A DNA stretch of 64,000 nucleotides. It comes from an uncultured Christensenella sp. GTDB taxonomy: Bacteria; Bacillota; Clostridia; Christensenellales; CAG-917. Under the pieces are notes generated by a model. That model had not been told where the DNA came from. It did no database searches and saw only the letters and a program-made list of their open reading frames with translations. The translations under genes were made by a program, and so were the position numbers. Where the stretch lies: NCBI GenBank assembly GCA_910584155.1, contig CAJTYG010000007.1:62001-126000 (forward strand), written 5' to 3'. This document shows positions 26,251 through 34,888 of the stretch, piece after piece; position 1 is the stretch's first letter, and each line of letters starts with the position of its first letter.

Positions 26251-27162
26251 ATGAAATATAAAACTATCACGGTTTTTACAAGCCATCAGGACGCCGACCT
26301 CGTCTCGTCAGCTATGTTTGACGTAGGCGCAGGCGGCGTTTCCATTCTTGACAAGCAGGACTTTTTGGATCTTATCAAGTCGGACGTGATATGGGACTAC
26401 GTTGACGAGGACGTTCTGCTTGCAGGCGACGACGTAAAGGTGTCCACCGTGACGGATATTGACGACAACGAATTTGCGGCAAGGCTCATAGATCGATTGC
26501 AGCAGATGAAAGAGGACGGCGGAATATGTTACGGCGAGATAATAACAGACGAAATCGACGCCGCCGACTATGAAAACGAGTGGAAAAAATACTATAAGCC
26601 CATAGTTACAAAGCACGTGACTATTGTGCCCACTTGGATAAAATATGCGCCGAGCGAGGGCGAAAGGATAATGCGCCTCGATCCCGGAATGGCGTTTGGC
26701 ACGGGCTCGCACGCAACTACACGTATGTGCCTCGATTTGCTTGACGTTGAGGGCAAGGACGTCATAGACGTGGGCTGCGGCAGCGGAATACTTGGCATAG
26801 CGGCGGCGCTTTGCGGCGCAAAAAGCGTATATATGTGCGATATTGACGGGCAAGCCGTCGAGTTCGCAAGGCGCAATGCGGCACTTAACGAGGTGAACGC
26901 TACAATCGAGTGCGCAGACCTGCTTGTAGGCAAGCGCACCGCCGACGTGGTGATCGCAAATATCACGGCGGATATACTTATGCGGCTGTCAAACGACATC
27001 GGCAAGCATTTGAGAGAGGGCGGACGTATTGTGCTAAGCGGCATAATTGACAGCAGGCTTGACGAAGTTATCGCTTGCTATGAAAAGGCGGGTTACATGG
27101 TGCTTGAAAAACGTGCGCAGGACGACTGGCGAGCGCTCGTTTTAAAAAGAATAAGCGATTAG
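26251..27162 (+). CDS. prmA: Ribosomal protein L11 methyltransferase PrmA
   Basis: The 303-residue SAM-dependent enzyme trimethylates ribosomal protein bL11/uL11. The N-terminal substrate-recognition domain is followed by the MTase core with DPGMAFGTGSHATTRMCL and the SAM motif VIDVGCGSGILGIAAALCGA; NITADIL matches the NPPY-like motif of the family. The ATG at 26251 with AAAGGA is chosen over an upstream in-frame GTG. It sits between dnaJ and rsmE, a common Firmicutes order. The stop is TAG. Confidence 0.94.
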   Translation: MKYKTITVFTSHQDADLVSSAMFDVGAGGVSILDKQDFLDLIKSDVIWDYVDEDVLLAGDDVKVSTVTDIDDNEFAARLIDRLQQMKEDGGICYGEIITDEIDAADYENEWKKYYKPIVTKHVTIVPTWIKYAPSEGERIMRLDPGMAFGTGSHATTRMCLDLLDVEGKDVIDVGCGSGILGIAAALCGAKSVYMCDIDGQAVEFARRNAALNEVNATIECADLLVGKRTADVVIANITADILMRLSNDIGKHLREGGRIVLSGIIDSRLDEVIACYEKAGYMVLEKRAQDDWRALVLKRISD

Positions 27163-27165
27163 AAT

Positions 27166-27885
27166 ATGGAAATACGCAGATTTTTTGTAGCTAAACAGGA
27201 TATTGCAGGCAGCGTCGTCACGCTTTGCGGCGACGAGTTTGTCCATATGACAAAGGTGCTTAGATATAAAGTAGGTTACAAGGCTATCGTTTGCGCAAAC
27301 GACGGGATAGAACATATCTGCACGGTCAGCGAAATAGGCAAAGATTTTGCCAAGCTGAATATCGACGAAAGCAAAGTAGTAGATAGAAAATCTGTGGAAA
27401 TAACGCTCTTTGCAGGTCTGCTTAAAAACAATAAGCTTGATTTTGCCGTGCAAAAGGCGGTGGAGCTTGGCGTGGACAGAATTATTCCGTTTACGTCCGC
27501 AAACTGTGCGGAAAATAAATTTTCGCAGGATAGGGCAAATAAAATCGCTCTCGAGGCAGGCAAGCAATGCGGCTCGGCATATATCAGCGAGGTTGGCGAG
27601 CTTATAGATTTTGACAGCCTTATAAAAAGGCTTAAGGACTTTGACGACGTTATCTTTGCCTATGAGTTTGAAAAGGAACATTCTGTCAATCAGTGCCTGC
27701 CAAAGGGAAAGAAAATAGCCTTGATAGTAGGCCCCGAGGGCGGCTTTCAGCCCGACGAGGCAAAACGTATAAAGGATGTTGGCGCAAAGACCGTGTCGCT
27801 CGGGCGACGCATACTCAGAGCGGAAACAGCATCTATTATTTTGAGTGCGCTCATTCTGTACGGACTCGGCGAGCTCAACTGCTGA
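27166..27885 (+). CDS. rsmE: 16S rRNA m3U1498 methyltransferase RsmE
   Basis: The 239-residue SPOUT-class methyltransferase has an N-terminal PUA-like domain (residues 1-70) and the C-terminal knot. The family signatures IVGPEGGFQPDEA and LGRRILRAETASI are clear. It methylates U1498 of 16S rRNA. The gene starts 3 bases after prmA. Confidence 0.94.
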   Translation: MEIRRFFVAKQDIAGSVVTLCGDEFVHMTKVLRYKVGYKAIVCANDGIEHICTVSEIGKDFAKLNIDESKVVDRKSVEITLFAGLLKNNKLDFAVQKAVELGVDRIIPFTSANCAENKFSQDRANKIALEAGKQCGSAYISEVGELIDFDSLIKRLKDFDDVIFAYEFEKEHSVNQCLPKGKKIALIVGPEGGFQPDEAKRIKDVGAKTVSLGRRILRAETASIILSALILYGLGELNC

Positions 27886-27913
27886 AAAGCAGTTTATAAG
27901 ATAAGGGGATATT

Positions 27914-29203
27914 ATGTCACAAAACAAGTTGCCCAAAATTGCGGTGGTCACGCTTGGGTGTAAGGTCAATCAATACGACGGCGACGCTATGCTTGCCATT
28001 TTCAACGAAGCGGGTTTCGAGGTCGCCGAAGGGTTTGAGGCAGCGGATATATATGTGCTAAACACCTGCGCCGTAACCGCCGAGGCGGAAAAAAAGTCAC
28101 GGCAGGCTGTGTCGAGACTGCTTAAGCTCAATCCGTCGGCGAGCGTATACGTATGCGGTTGCGCATCGCAAAACAACTTTTTGCAGTTTGCCAAAAGCGG
28201 AGTGCAGTTTATATCGGGCACGGACGGCAAGACGAGGCTTGCAAGAGAGATAGTCGCAAAATATACAAGCGATAAAGACTTTATTGCCTGCGTCGCAGAG
28301 GAAAGCCGATTTAAAATATCAAACGAATTTGAGGATAACGACGGCGTATACAACCTGCGCACACGCCATTTCATAAAGGTGCAGGACGGTTGCGACAACT
28401 ATTGCAATTACTGCCTCATTCCGTATCTTAGAGGACACAGCAGGTCACGCTCTATCGACAGTATTCTGCGTGAGCTTGACAGCGTAAAAAGCGTCGTGAA
28501 AGAAGTCGTTGTTACGGGCATAAATCTTTCCGCTTACGGGCTTGACTCAGGCAGCAGCCTGACAGAGCTAATTTTAAAGCTCAAAAGGTATCCGAGCCTG
28601 CGCATACGCTTGGGCTCGCTTGAGGTGGGCGTTATAACTGAAGAATTTTTGCAGGCTACAAAGCAGCTAAAGCATTTTTGTCCGCACTTTCATCTGTCCC
28701 TGCAGAGCGGCGACGACAGCGTTTTGCTTGCTATGAACAGACACTATAACACCGCCGAGTATCTTGCGGCAGTGAATATGATACGCCGCTATTATCCGTC
28801 GGCGTCAATAACTACGGATATCATAGTGGGCTATCCCACAGAGACGGAAGAGATGTTTGAAAACAGCATGGCGTTTGCAAGAAAGGTGGGCTTTTCGGAC
28901 ATACACGTGTTTTCGTACTCGTCACGTCGTGGCACCGTCGCAGGCAGAATGCCCGTGCTTCCCGCAAGTACGGTCGCCGACAGACAGTGCAGGCTGAGCG
29001 CAGTCAAGCGTGAGCTTGTGGGCAATTATCTCAACACCTGTATAGGTATGCCGCAGCAGGTTTTGTTTGAAACGGAAACGGACGGACTGTGGGTAGGGCA
29101 TACGCCAAACTACGTCAAGGTGTATTCACGCTCGGGCAAGCACAACGTAGTGCGCACCATTACGCCAAAGCGCAGATATGAGGACGGACTCATAGACGAA
29201 TAA
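27914..29203 (+). CDS. mtaB: tRNA t6A37 methylthiotransferase MtaB
   Basis: This 429-residue radical-SAM enzyme converts t6A to ms2t6A at tRNA position 37. The N-terminal UPF0004 domain has three Fe-S cysteines (LGCKVNQYD, LNTCAVT, VCGCASQ). The radical-SAM cluster is CDNYCNYC. SLQSGDDSVLLAMNR and a short C-terminal TRAM-like segment match the MtaB branch rather than MiaB or RimO. AAGGGGAT precedes the start. Confidence 0.92.
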   Translation: MSQNKLPKIAVVTLGCKVNQYDGDAMLAIFNEAGFEVAEGFEAADIYVLNTCAVTAEAEKKSRQAVSRLLKLNPSASVYVCGCASQNNFLQFAKSGVQFISGTDGKTRLAREIVAKYTSDKDFIACVAEESRFKISNEFEDNDGVYNLRTRHFIKVQDGCDNYCNYCLIPYLRGHSRSRSIDSILRELDSVKSVVKEVVVTGINLSAYGLDSGSSLTELILKLKRYPSLRIRLGSLEVGVITEEFLQATKQLKHFCPHFHLSLQSGDDSVLLAMNRHYNTAEYLAAVNMIRRYYPSASITTDIIVGYPTETEEMFENSMAFARKVGFSDIHVFSYSSRRGTVAGRMPVLPASTVADRQCRLSAVKRELVGNYLNTCIGMPQQVLFETETDGLWVGHTPNYVKVYSRSGKHNVVRTITPKRRYEDGLIDE

Positions 29204-29242
29204 AATTTATTTCGCCGCAAATACGGCACAAAGGAGAATTAT

Positions 29243-29584
29243 ATGGAAAACTGCATCTTTTGCAAAATAATCAAGGGTGAGATACCTTCCGCCAAAATCT
29301 ATGAGGATGAGGATATGCTCATCATAAAGGACGTAAATCCGCAAGCAAAGATACACTATCTGCTTTTGCCTAAGCAGCACTTTGCAAACATCGTCGAGAT
29401 GACCGACGCTCAGGCGCAAACGCTTGCGAGGTGTATAAAGAAGTTGTCAAATATGGTTGACGAGCTCGGCTTGCAGGACGGCTTCCGCCTTGTGTCAAAC
29501 AAGGGTGCGCACGCCTGTCAATCGGTTGAGCACCTGCATATACACATTTTGGGCGGTCAGCAGCTTGACGACAGAATGTGCTGA
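29243..29584 (+). CDS. HIT family nucleotide hydrolase (Hint type)
   Basis: The 113-residue protein has an N-terminal CIFCKIIKGEIPS with zinc-type cysteines, and the histidine triad HLHIHILGG at the C-terminus, where the middle His acts as nucleophile on purine nucleoside phosphoramidates. Length is typical. AAAGGAG lies before the ATG. It ends the dnaJ-prmA-rsmE-mtaB group. Confidence 0.94.
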   Translation: MENCIFCKIIKGEIPSAKIYEDEDMLIIKDVNPQAKIHYLLLPKQHFANIVEMTDAQAQTLARCIKKLSNMVDELGLQDGFRLVSNKGAHACQSVEHLHIHILGGQQLDDRMC

Positions 29585-29612
29585 TAATTTGTTTAAGCAT
29601 TAAAAATCATTT

Positions 29613-29641
29613 AAACTCTGTCTGAAACGGCAGAGTTTTTA
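29613..29641 (+). terminator. Intrinsic terminator after the HIT gene
   Basis: AAACTCTG (29613-29620) pairs with CAGAGTTT (29631-29638), with T-rich sequence following. Confidence 0.88.
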
Positions 29642-29729
29642 TTTAAATATTTATATTTAAATAGCTCGGTTATGCGGCTAAAATATATAAAATCGGTGAA
29701 TTTTTTTTGAAATCTTTTGCATATAATGT

Positions 29730-29758
29730 TTGACAGGACATCGATCCCGTGATATGAT
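29730..29758 (+). promoter_or_regulatory. Sigma-A promoter of the lysine transporter operon
   Basis: TTGACA (29730-29735), 17 bases, TATGAT (29753-29758). Transcription starts just before the riboswitch aptamer. Confidence 0.9.
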
Positions 29759-29769
29759 GTCCACATAAT

Positions 29770-29930
29770 TGGATAGAGGTCGTGGTTTTCATGACAAGTT
29801 TACGTGGTCAGACAACACGTTTACGGTAAAGGGAAAATCACCGAAGTGCAATCGATCTGTCTGAGGAAAGATTGTGCTGGGACGGCATAAAATATGTGTC
29901 GGACTGTCACGCAAGTGGAGAGCTATCGAT
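29770..29930 (+). promoter_or_regulatory. Lysine riboswitch (L box) aptamer
   Basis: The region matches the L-box pattern in order: GATAGAGGTCG at the 5' side of P1 (29772 on), AAAGGGAAAATCACCGAAG, GTGCTGGGACGGCA, GGACTGTCACGCAAGTGGAG and a closing CTATC (29923-29927) pairing with GATAG. These elements have the spacing seen in B. subtilis lysC. It binds lysine and, with the terminator downstream, should lower transporter expression when lysine is plentiful. Confidence 0.93.
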
Positions 29931-29943
29931 ATTGTTGTTTTTT

Positions 29944-29982
29944 CCGCAATATTGCATCTCGCTTGTTGCGGATTTTTTATTT
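29944..29982 (+). terminator. Riboswitch-controlled terminator
   Basis: CCGCAA (29944-29949) pairs with TTGCGG (29966-29971), followed by ATTTTTTATTT. CAATAT within the 5' arm (29947-29952) can instead pair with ATATTG at 29929-29934 next to P1, a plausible antiterminator that would form when lysine is absent. Confidence 0.85.
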
Positions 29983-30039
29983 GCAGCAGGCAAAGCAAGC
30001 TTCTAACTCCGATTAAATAATTTTTTTGGAGCGATCAAA

Positions 30040-30903
30040 ATGAAAACAACCTTTAAAAGAGCAATCTGTTTGGTGCTTATGCTTTGTTTGGCAACTGCGT
30101 TTTGCGTATCTCTTGCCGCATGCGACAGGACAAGAGACGACGGCAAGCTTTACGTGGGGCTTGAGTGCGCATATTCGCCATTCAACTATACGCAGCTTGA
30201 CGACAGCAACGGGGCAGTGAAAATTTCAAATGCGGACGGCTATGCAAACGGCTATGACATTATGATAGCAAAGCGCATTGCGCAGGCTCTTGGCAAAGAG
30301 CTTGTCATCTGCAAATACGAGTGGGACGCACTTGTGCCCGCTGTCGTATCCGGTGCGCTCGATTTTGTCATCGCAGGTATGAGCCCGACCGCTAAGAGGC
30401 TTGAAGCGATAGATTTTTCGGACCCGTATTATCAAAGCAATCTCGTTATAGTCGTGCGCAAGGACAATGCGGCACTCAGCAACGCTACATCTCTTGCCGA
30501 CTTTGCGGGCACAACTATCGTGGCGCAAAGCGGAACCTTCCACGACGACGCTTTGAGGGAGCAGGGAGCTACCTACGGTATCACAAGATATACGCCTATG
30601 GCAGACTTCCCCGCAATGATAAACGCTCTCAACGCACGTGCCGTTGACGGATATATTGCAGAGGAACCGGGCGCTATTGAAAACTGTGCTTCAAATTCCG
30701 ATTTCACATACGTACACCTTGTAAACAATCAGACAGGCTTTGCCGCAACGGACGAAAATACGGCGATCGCAGTCGGTATGAAAAAGGGCAGCAGTATCAA
30801 GGACGCCGTAAACGAAGCTTTGGCTGCTATAATTCAAAGCGAACGTAATCAGATGATGGAGCAGGCAATAGCGCTTGCGTCGGGCGGAAACATAGTGGAA
30901 TAA
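30040..30903 (+). CDS. Amino-acid ABC transporter substrate-binding lipoprotein (predicted lysine)
   Basis: The 287-residue protein has a lipoprotein signal peptide with lipobox LAAC (Cys28), then an SBP_bac_3 (polar amino acid) fold: GLECAYSPFNY at the start, DFVIAGMSPTAKRLEAIDFSDPYY in the middle, and EEPGAIENC near the hinge. It captures the ligand outside the membrane and hands it to the permease. The lysine riboswitch before it points to lysine as substrate. It is the first gene of the transporter operon, with TTTGGAG upstream. Confidence 0.92.
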   Translation: MKTTFKRAICLVLMLCLATAFCVSLAACDRTRDDGKLYVGLECAYSPFNYTQLDDSNGAVKISNADGYANGYDIMIAKRIAQALGKELVICKYEWDALVPAVVSGALDFVIAGMSPTAKRLEAIDFSDPYYQSNLVIVVRKDNAALSNATSLADFAGTTIVAQSGTFHDDALREQGATYGITRYTPMADFPAMINALNARAVDGYIAEEPGAIENCASNSDFTYVHLVNNQTGFAATDENTAIAVGMKKGSSIKDAVNEALAAIIQSERNQMMEQAIALASGGNIVE

Positions 30904-30964
30904 TAATTTCACGACAGGCACTTAAACCGTTTGTTTTGTGTCTATAAACAAGGAATTCGGTCAA

Positions 30965-31726
30965 ATGATAATAGATATTTTAAAAGAGTATTATCCGCTT
31001 ATATTCAAGGGCGTGGGATATACGATGTTGATAGCCATAGCAGGCACTATTATAGGCTTGCTAATAGGCTTGCTCATCGGTGTGTATCGCACCATTCCTA
31101 CGCCTCGCAATAAAGCGCTTAGGATTTTGAAAAAGATAGGCGATTTTATTCTGTCCGCATATATAGAGGTTTTCAGAGGCACTCCTATGATGGTGCAGGC
31201 GCTCGTTATCTTTTGGGGCTTTGCGCTGTTAAACGGCGGTCAGACCTTAAACGTGACCTTCAGTGCGCTGCTTATCGTGTCCATAAATACGGGCGCATAT
31301 ATGGCGGAAATCGTGCGAGGTGGAATAATATCCATAGACAAGGGACAGTTCGAGGGTGCTCAGGCAATAGGCATGGGACACGGAAAAACTATGTTCTATA
31401 TCGTAATTCCGCAGGCGCTGCGCAATATTTTGCCAAGCGTGAGCAATGAGTTTATCATAAACATAAAGGATACGTCGGTGCTCAACGTCATCGGGTTTAC
31501 AGAGCTGTTCTTTCAGGCGAAAACCATTGTCAGCATAAACTATCAGACCTTTGCGACGTATCTGCTTGTGGCGATAGTGTATTTTGTGCTTACGTTTTCA
31601 ATAAGCCTGCTGCTTCGCTTTATCGAGAGAAAGATGGACGGCAAAAAGCACTTTACTATACTCGGCTCGCAAAGCGACAGGGCAAGCGTAGTTGCACAAA
31701 ACAGCGGAGGTGGCTCAAATGAATGA
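30965..31726 (+). CDS. Amino-acid ABC transporter permease
   Basis: The 253-residue HisM/GlnP-type permease has about five membrane helices. The EAA loop, EGAQAIGMGHGKTMFYIVIPQALRNILP in pieces, contacts the ATPase, and the early GTPMMVQALVIFWG is typical. The ATG at 30965 with AAGGA 10 bases upstream is preferred over an in-frame GTG at 30938 that has no ribosome site. The 3' end overlaps the ATPase gene by 8 bases. Confidence 0.92.
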   Translation: MIIDILKEYYPLIFKGVGYTMLIAIAGTIIGLLIGLLIGVYRTIPTPRNKALRILKKIGDFILSAYIEVFRGTPMMVQALVIFWGFALLNGGQTLNVTFSALLIVSINTGAYMAEIVRGGIISIDKGQFEGAQAIGMGHGKTMFYIVIPQALRNILPSVSNEFIINIKDTSVLNVIGFTELFFQAKTIVSINYQTFATYLLVAIVYFVLTFSISLLLRFIERKMDGKKHFTILGSQSDRASVVAQNSGGGSNE

Positions 31727-32558
31727 AAATTTAAACAAAGACCTTATAGACAGCACGGGCGTGACCTCCGAATGCGATGTTGTAAACTCAGAGCAAGGCG
31801 GCGAAACTGTCACATTAGAAGGCGGCAATGACATAATAAGTATAGAGCACCTTGAAAAATGCTTCGGCGATCACGAGGTTTTAAAAAACATAGATTTCAC
31901 CGTAAGGCAGGGCGACGTCACCTGCATAATCGGTCCGTCCGGCAGCGGCAAAAGTACGTTGCTCAGATGTATCAATCTGTTTGAGGAGCCTACGGGAGGA
32001 CGTATTCTCTTTCACGGTGAAGACATCATGCTCACAAAAAAGGTGTCGCAGTATCGCCGTAAGGTGGGAATGGTGTTTCAGTCCTTCAATCTGTTCAACA
32101 ACTATTCGGTACTCGGCAACTGTACGATAGGCTTGCGTAAGATACTGCATATGAAAAAAGCGGAAGCGGAAAAGGTAGCAATGGATTATCTTGCAAGCGT
32201 AGGTATGGCTGCATATATCAAGGCTCGACCAAAGCAGTTGAGCGGCGGTCAGAAGCAACGTGTCGCAATCGCAAGAGCGCTGTGTATGCAGCCCGAAGTC
32301 ATATTGTTTGACGAACCTACGAGTGCGCTCGATCCCGAGATGACGGGCGAGGTGCTTGCAGTCATGCAAAAGCTCGCCAAAAGCGGACTTACGATGATAG
32401 TCGTCACGCACGAGATGTCGTTTGCCAAGGACGTCGCTCATAAGGTGGTGTTTATGGACGACGGATATATCGTCGAAGAAGGCTCGCCCGAGGATATTTT
32501 CGATCACCCTCAAAACGAGCGTACAAAGGAATTTTTAAATACGGATAAAAAACAGTGA
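31719..32558 (+). CDS. Amino-acid ABC transporter ATP-binding protein
   Basis: The 279-residue ATPase has Walker A GPSGSGKST, the Q loop in VGMVFQSFNLFNNYSVLGN, signature LSGGQKQR, and Walker B VILFDEPTSALDPE followed by the switch His in VTHEMSF. It has about 35 extra polar N-terminal residues before the ATPase domain, not common in this family. The ATG at 31719 with CGGAGGTGG is the best start. It powers the lysine-type importer. Confidence 0.93.
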   Translation: MNENLNKDLIDSTGVTSECDVVNSEQGGETVTLEGGNDIISIEHLEKCFGDHEVLKNIDFTVRQGDVTCIIGPSGSGKSTLLRCINLFEEPTGGRILFHGEDIMLTKKVSQYRRKVGMVFQSFNLFNNYSVLGNCTIGLRKILHMKKAEAEKVAMDYLASVGMAAYIKARPKQLSGGQKQRVAIARALCMQPEVILFDEPTSALDPEMTGEVLAVMQKLAKSGLTMIVVTHEMSFAKDVAHKVVFMDDGYIVEEGSPEDIFDHPQNERTKEFLNTDKKQ

Positions 32559-32853
32559 GCAATCGCCGCCGTCTGTATATCAGTTGCAATTTGCTTTAAC
32601 AAAATACACTCTGAGCAGTGCGGTATTTAAAGTGTAGCTACATACATAGACGGCGGCTTGCGATAAACCATAACAGTATATTTTACTTTTACAATCTAAA
32701 TTCGTGTTCACGCATATCAAGTATAACAGATATCTTAAACTCCGAGTTATATCATTTTTTGTATTTGTTCCTGTTTTATCATAAAAATGCACTTTCGTAA
32801 GTTTTGTCTAACTTTCGGGCGCATTTCAGTTAAACTTGTGGATTTTACAATTT
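32559..32853 (+). other. Intergenic region with a long-range inverted repeat
   Basis: There is no convincing gene in these 295 bases. GCCGCCGTCT (32565-32574) is perfectly complementary to AGACGGCGGC (32648-32657), closing a 93-base fold with a further short GTAT/ATAC match inside. It lies directly after the transporter operon but has no T-run. It may be the 3' end of that mRNA or a small RNA. The remainder to 32853 is AT-rich and featureless. Confidence 0.5.
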
Positions 32854-33108
32854 TTAGTCAACCGTCCATTTAAAATCATCTTTAAAATCCTCATAACACT
32901 GTTTACATATGAATCTGTATTTATCATCTGTGATATAACATATACCATCACAATTCCCATCTATTTTTTCCATACAAAACTCACAGTGTTCATGCCATAA
33001 TTCAGGTTGTTCTAATTGTTTAGAATAATTAGTAGGATTTATTTTGTTTAAATGAACACCTTTTAGATATTCATCTTGTCCCATTAACCGCCAATCACTT
33101 TCATTCAT
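32854..33108 (-). CDS. Small cysteine-rich hypothetical protein
   Basis: The 84-residue protein is AT-rich in codon use compared with its neighbours. Two Cys pairs (HCEFC near residue 42 and ICKQC near 69, with another Cys near 53-57) suggest a zinc-binding knuckle. AGGAGA lies 5 bases before the ATG on the minus strand. Similar short Cys-rich proteins are common in Firmicutes with no known role. I do not recognise a specific family. Confidence 0.65.
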   Translation of the reverse strand: MNESDWRLMGQDEYLKGVHLNKINPTNYSKQLEQPELWHEHCEFCMEKIDGNCDGICYITDDKYRFICKQCYEDFKDDFKWTVD

Positions 33109-33178
33109 AATGATCTCCTACTTCTTAAATATTTTATCTAATTTCTTAAGTATTTCCCACCAAATTTTTCAAGTATCT

Positions 33179-33952
33179 CTATAATTCCAATTCTTGATTC
33201 TTTGCAAATTTGCAGGCAGGGTAGTTGGAACAGCCAAAAAACTCGCCGTATTCGCCTGTGCGTAATACAAGTCTTGCTCCGCACCTCGGGCATATCCCTT
33301 TTTCTATCGCTTTTTGCATTTTATGTATATTCTTGATATGTTCTTTTTTGCTTATATGTGATTTAGCTTTTAAATCTAAGAGTGCGTTATAATAGGTCTG
33401 CATTTGCTCGTCGGACAGCTTCACACCGGTGTAGGCGGTCTTTATCGCTTCAAGTTCACTCACTGAAATGACATAAGGGGAGTTTATTTTTGAAATATCC
33501 GCATTCTGCAAAAACACAACGACGTTTTGAAATATGCTCTTGTCCTTTATTTTCAACTGCTCTGCCAAGCGATAAATATGCGTGACGTTTTGTTTTATGG
33601 GATTGTAAAATTTGTTGATAATTTTGCCGTCCGCAAGACACTGCGTCCACTCACGGGCGTTTTCAACGCCGAAAATCGTTCCGGAATAATTTTTGGTTTC
33701 TATCACCCAAATGCCAAATCTGTTTATAAATACGTGATCTATCTGACAGGAATGTCTGTCGTCGGAGCCGAATATCAAATCATTTATCACATATTGTACG
33801 CCGTCTATCGTGTCGCCCAAAATTTTTGCAACTATATGTTCTCCCTCGTCGCCTTTTGATTTTTTAAGTACGACGCATAAAACAGTTATGCCGACGGCAA
33901 GGGCGGCAGACAATATCAACGCCAATATGATGATCAGCAGTGTAAAATTCAT
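33179..33952 (-). CDS. Membrane-anchored NERD-domain protein with topoisomerase-type zinc finger
   Basis: The 257-residue protein has an N-terminal membrane helix (residues ~3-28), a NERD nuclease-related domain (GDEGEHIVAKIL, then DHVFINRFGIWVIETKNYSG, with the D...E-x-K nuclease-like core), and a C-terminal C4 zinc finger of the topoisomerase I type (CPRCGARLVLRTGEYGEFFGCSNYPACKF, split here). It probably binds or cleaves nucleic acid near the membrane. The second of two adjacent ATGs is preferred for spacing from GGAG. It has its own promoter. Confidence 0.88.
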   Translation of the reverse strand: MNFTLLIIILALILSAALAVGITVLCVVLKKSKGDEGEHIVAKILGDTIDGVQYVINDLIFGSDDRHSCQIDHVFINRFGIWVIETKNYSGTIFGVENAREWTQCLADGKIINKFYNPIKQNVTHIYRLAEQLKIKDKSIFQNVVVFLQNADISKINSPYVISVSELEAIKTAYTGVKLSDEQMQTYYNALLDLKAKSHISKKEHIKNIHKMQKAIEKGICPRCGARLVLRTGEYGEFFGCSNYPACKFAKNQELEL

Positions 33953-33986
33953 CATTATCTCCAAAACGATAATTTAGCTATCAAAT

Positions 33987-34015
33987 ATTATAATTTAAGC
34001 GGTTGATTTTTGCAA
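33987..34015 (-). promoter_or_regulatory. Sigma-A promoter of the NERD gene
   Basis: On the minus strand TTGCAA (34010-34015), 17 bases, TATAAT (33987-33992). The -10 box is perfect. Confidence 0.75.
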
Positions 34016-34128
34016 GCGCAAGTATATATCGGCGGCGCAATTTTGCAAAAACAATAAATTCAAACGCATTTATATGCAGAATATAGAAATATCATATAAA
34101 TAAAATCTTCATTTTGACTGCAAATTTA

Positions 34129-34156
34129 TTGACATTAGTGGAAAATAATGTATAAT
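34129..34156 (+). promoter_or_regulatory. Sigma-A promoter of rpsU
   Basis: TTGACA (34129-34134), 16 bases, TATAAT (34151-34156), both boxes perfect. Confidence 0.85.
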
Positions 34157-34192
34157 GAATAATACTGAATTTGCTTCAAGGAGGTGATAAAG

Positions 34193-34372
34193 ATGTCTAC
34201 AGTTAAAGTCGGTGAAAACGAAAGCCTTGACAATGCTATCCGCCGTTTCAAGAGAAAATGCGCACGTGACGGCATCATAGGCGACCTCCGTAAAAAGGAA
34301 GCATACGAAAAACCCAGCGTAAAGCGTAAGAAAAAAGCCGAGGCTGCTCGTAAGAGAATGTACAAATCATAA
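34193..34372 (+). CDS. rpsU: Ribosomal protein bS21
   Basis: The 59-residue small-subunit protein matches bS21: STVKVGENESLDNAIRRFKR at the start and a basic RKKKAEAARKRM end. A strong AAGGAGGTGATAA site sets the ATG at 34193. It is monocistronic here, apart from dnaG and rpoD with which it is linked in many bacteria. A perfect 7-bp hairpin (34383-34398) follows, before tRNA-Val. Confidence 0.96.
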   Translation: MSTVKVGENESLDNAIRRFKRKCARDGIIGDLRKKEAYEKPSVKRKKKAEAARKRMYKS

Positions 34373-34401
34373 ACAGCTAAATTGCCACATCTGTGGCATA
34401 C

Positions 34402-34478
34402 GGAGGCATGGCTCAGTTGGTTAGAGCACACGGTTCACATCCGTGAGGTCACAGGTTCGAGTCCTGTTGCCTCCACCA
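34402..34478 (+). tRNA. tRNA-Val (anticodon CAC)
   Basis: GGAGGCA (34402-34408) pairs with TGCCTCC (34468-34474). The D arm is GCTC...GAGC, and the anticodon stem CACGG/CCGTG encloses TTCACAT with anticodon CAC. The T arm contains GGTTCGAGTCC. CCA (34476-34478) is encoded. It decodes GUG. Confidence 0.95.
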
Positions 34479-34511
34479 TACTGTTCCTATCCGAACACTG
34501 GTGGGATAAAT

Positions 34512-34539
34512 AAAAATCCGAATTGTCATTCGGATTTTT
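34512..34539. terminator. Terminator after tRNA-Val
   Basis: AAAAATCCGAAT (34512-34523) pairs perfectly with ATTCGGATTTTT (34528-34539) around TGTC. It works in either direction. Confidence 0.92.
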
Positions 34540-34558
34540 ATTTTAGTTTTAAACTGAA

Positions 34559-34594
34559 AACCCAACCTTATTCGAATATCGATTAGGTTGGGTT
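34559..34594 (-). terminator. Terminator of tRNA-Leu
   Basis: AACCCAACCT (34559-34568) pairs with AGGTTGGGTT (34585-34594). Read on the minus strand it directly follows the tRNA and is trailed by TTTTCAGTTTT. Confidence 0.85.
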
Positions 34595-34682
34595 TGGTGC
34601 CGGTGGTCGGACTCGAACCGACACGGATGATTAGTCCACAGGATTTTGAGTCCAGCGCGTCTGCCAGTTTCACCACACCGGC
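34595..34682 (-). tRNA. tRNA-Leu (anticodon CAA)
   Basis: Minus strand: acceptor GCCGGTG pairs with CACCGGC, a long variable arm (TGGACTAATCATCCG) marks a class II tRNA, and the anticodon loop CTCAAAA gives CAA (decodes UUG). The T arm is GTCGG/CCGAC, and CCA is encoded (34595-34597). The anticodon stem has one T-T mismatch. Confidence 0.93.
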
Positions 34683-34829
34683 GCAAAATCTACTATATCA
34701 TATTTGAGAGTTGTGCGCAACTGATTTTTGCCATAAATGTGATTTCTTTATATTAAGTGTATTGCGAAAAGAATTAAAGGTTTAAATATATTTAGAGGTG
34801 ATAATTTGGCATATTGGGCGGCAGATGGG

Positions 34830-34858
34830 TTGACTTTTGGCGGTTTGCGGCGTATAAT
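34830..34858 (+). promoter_or_regulatory. Sigma-A promoter of the M20 peptidase gene
   Basis: TTGACT (34830-34835), 17 bases, TATAAT (34853-34858); the start codon is 31 bases downstream of the -10 box. Confidence 0.85.
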
Positions 34859-34888
34859 ATTTGAATAATTATGCAATAGAGGTGTGAT

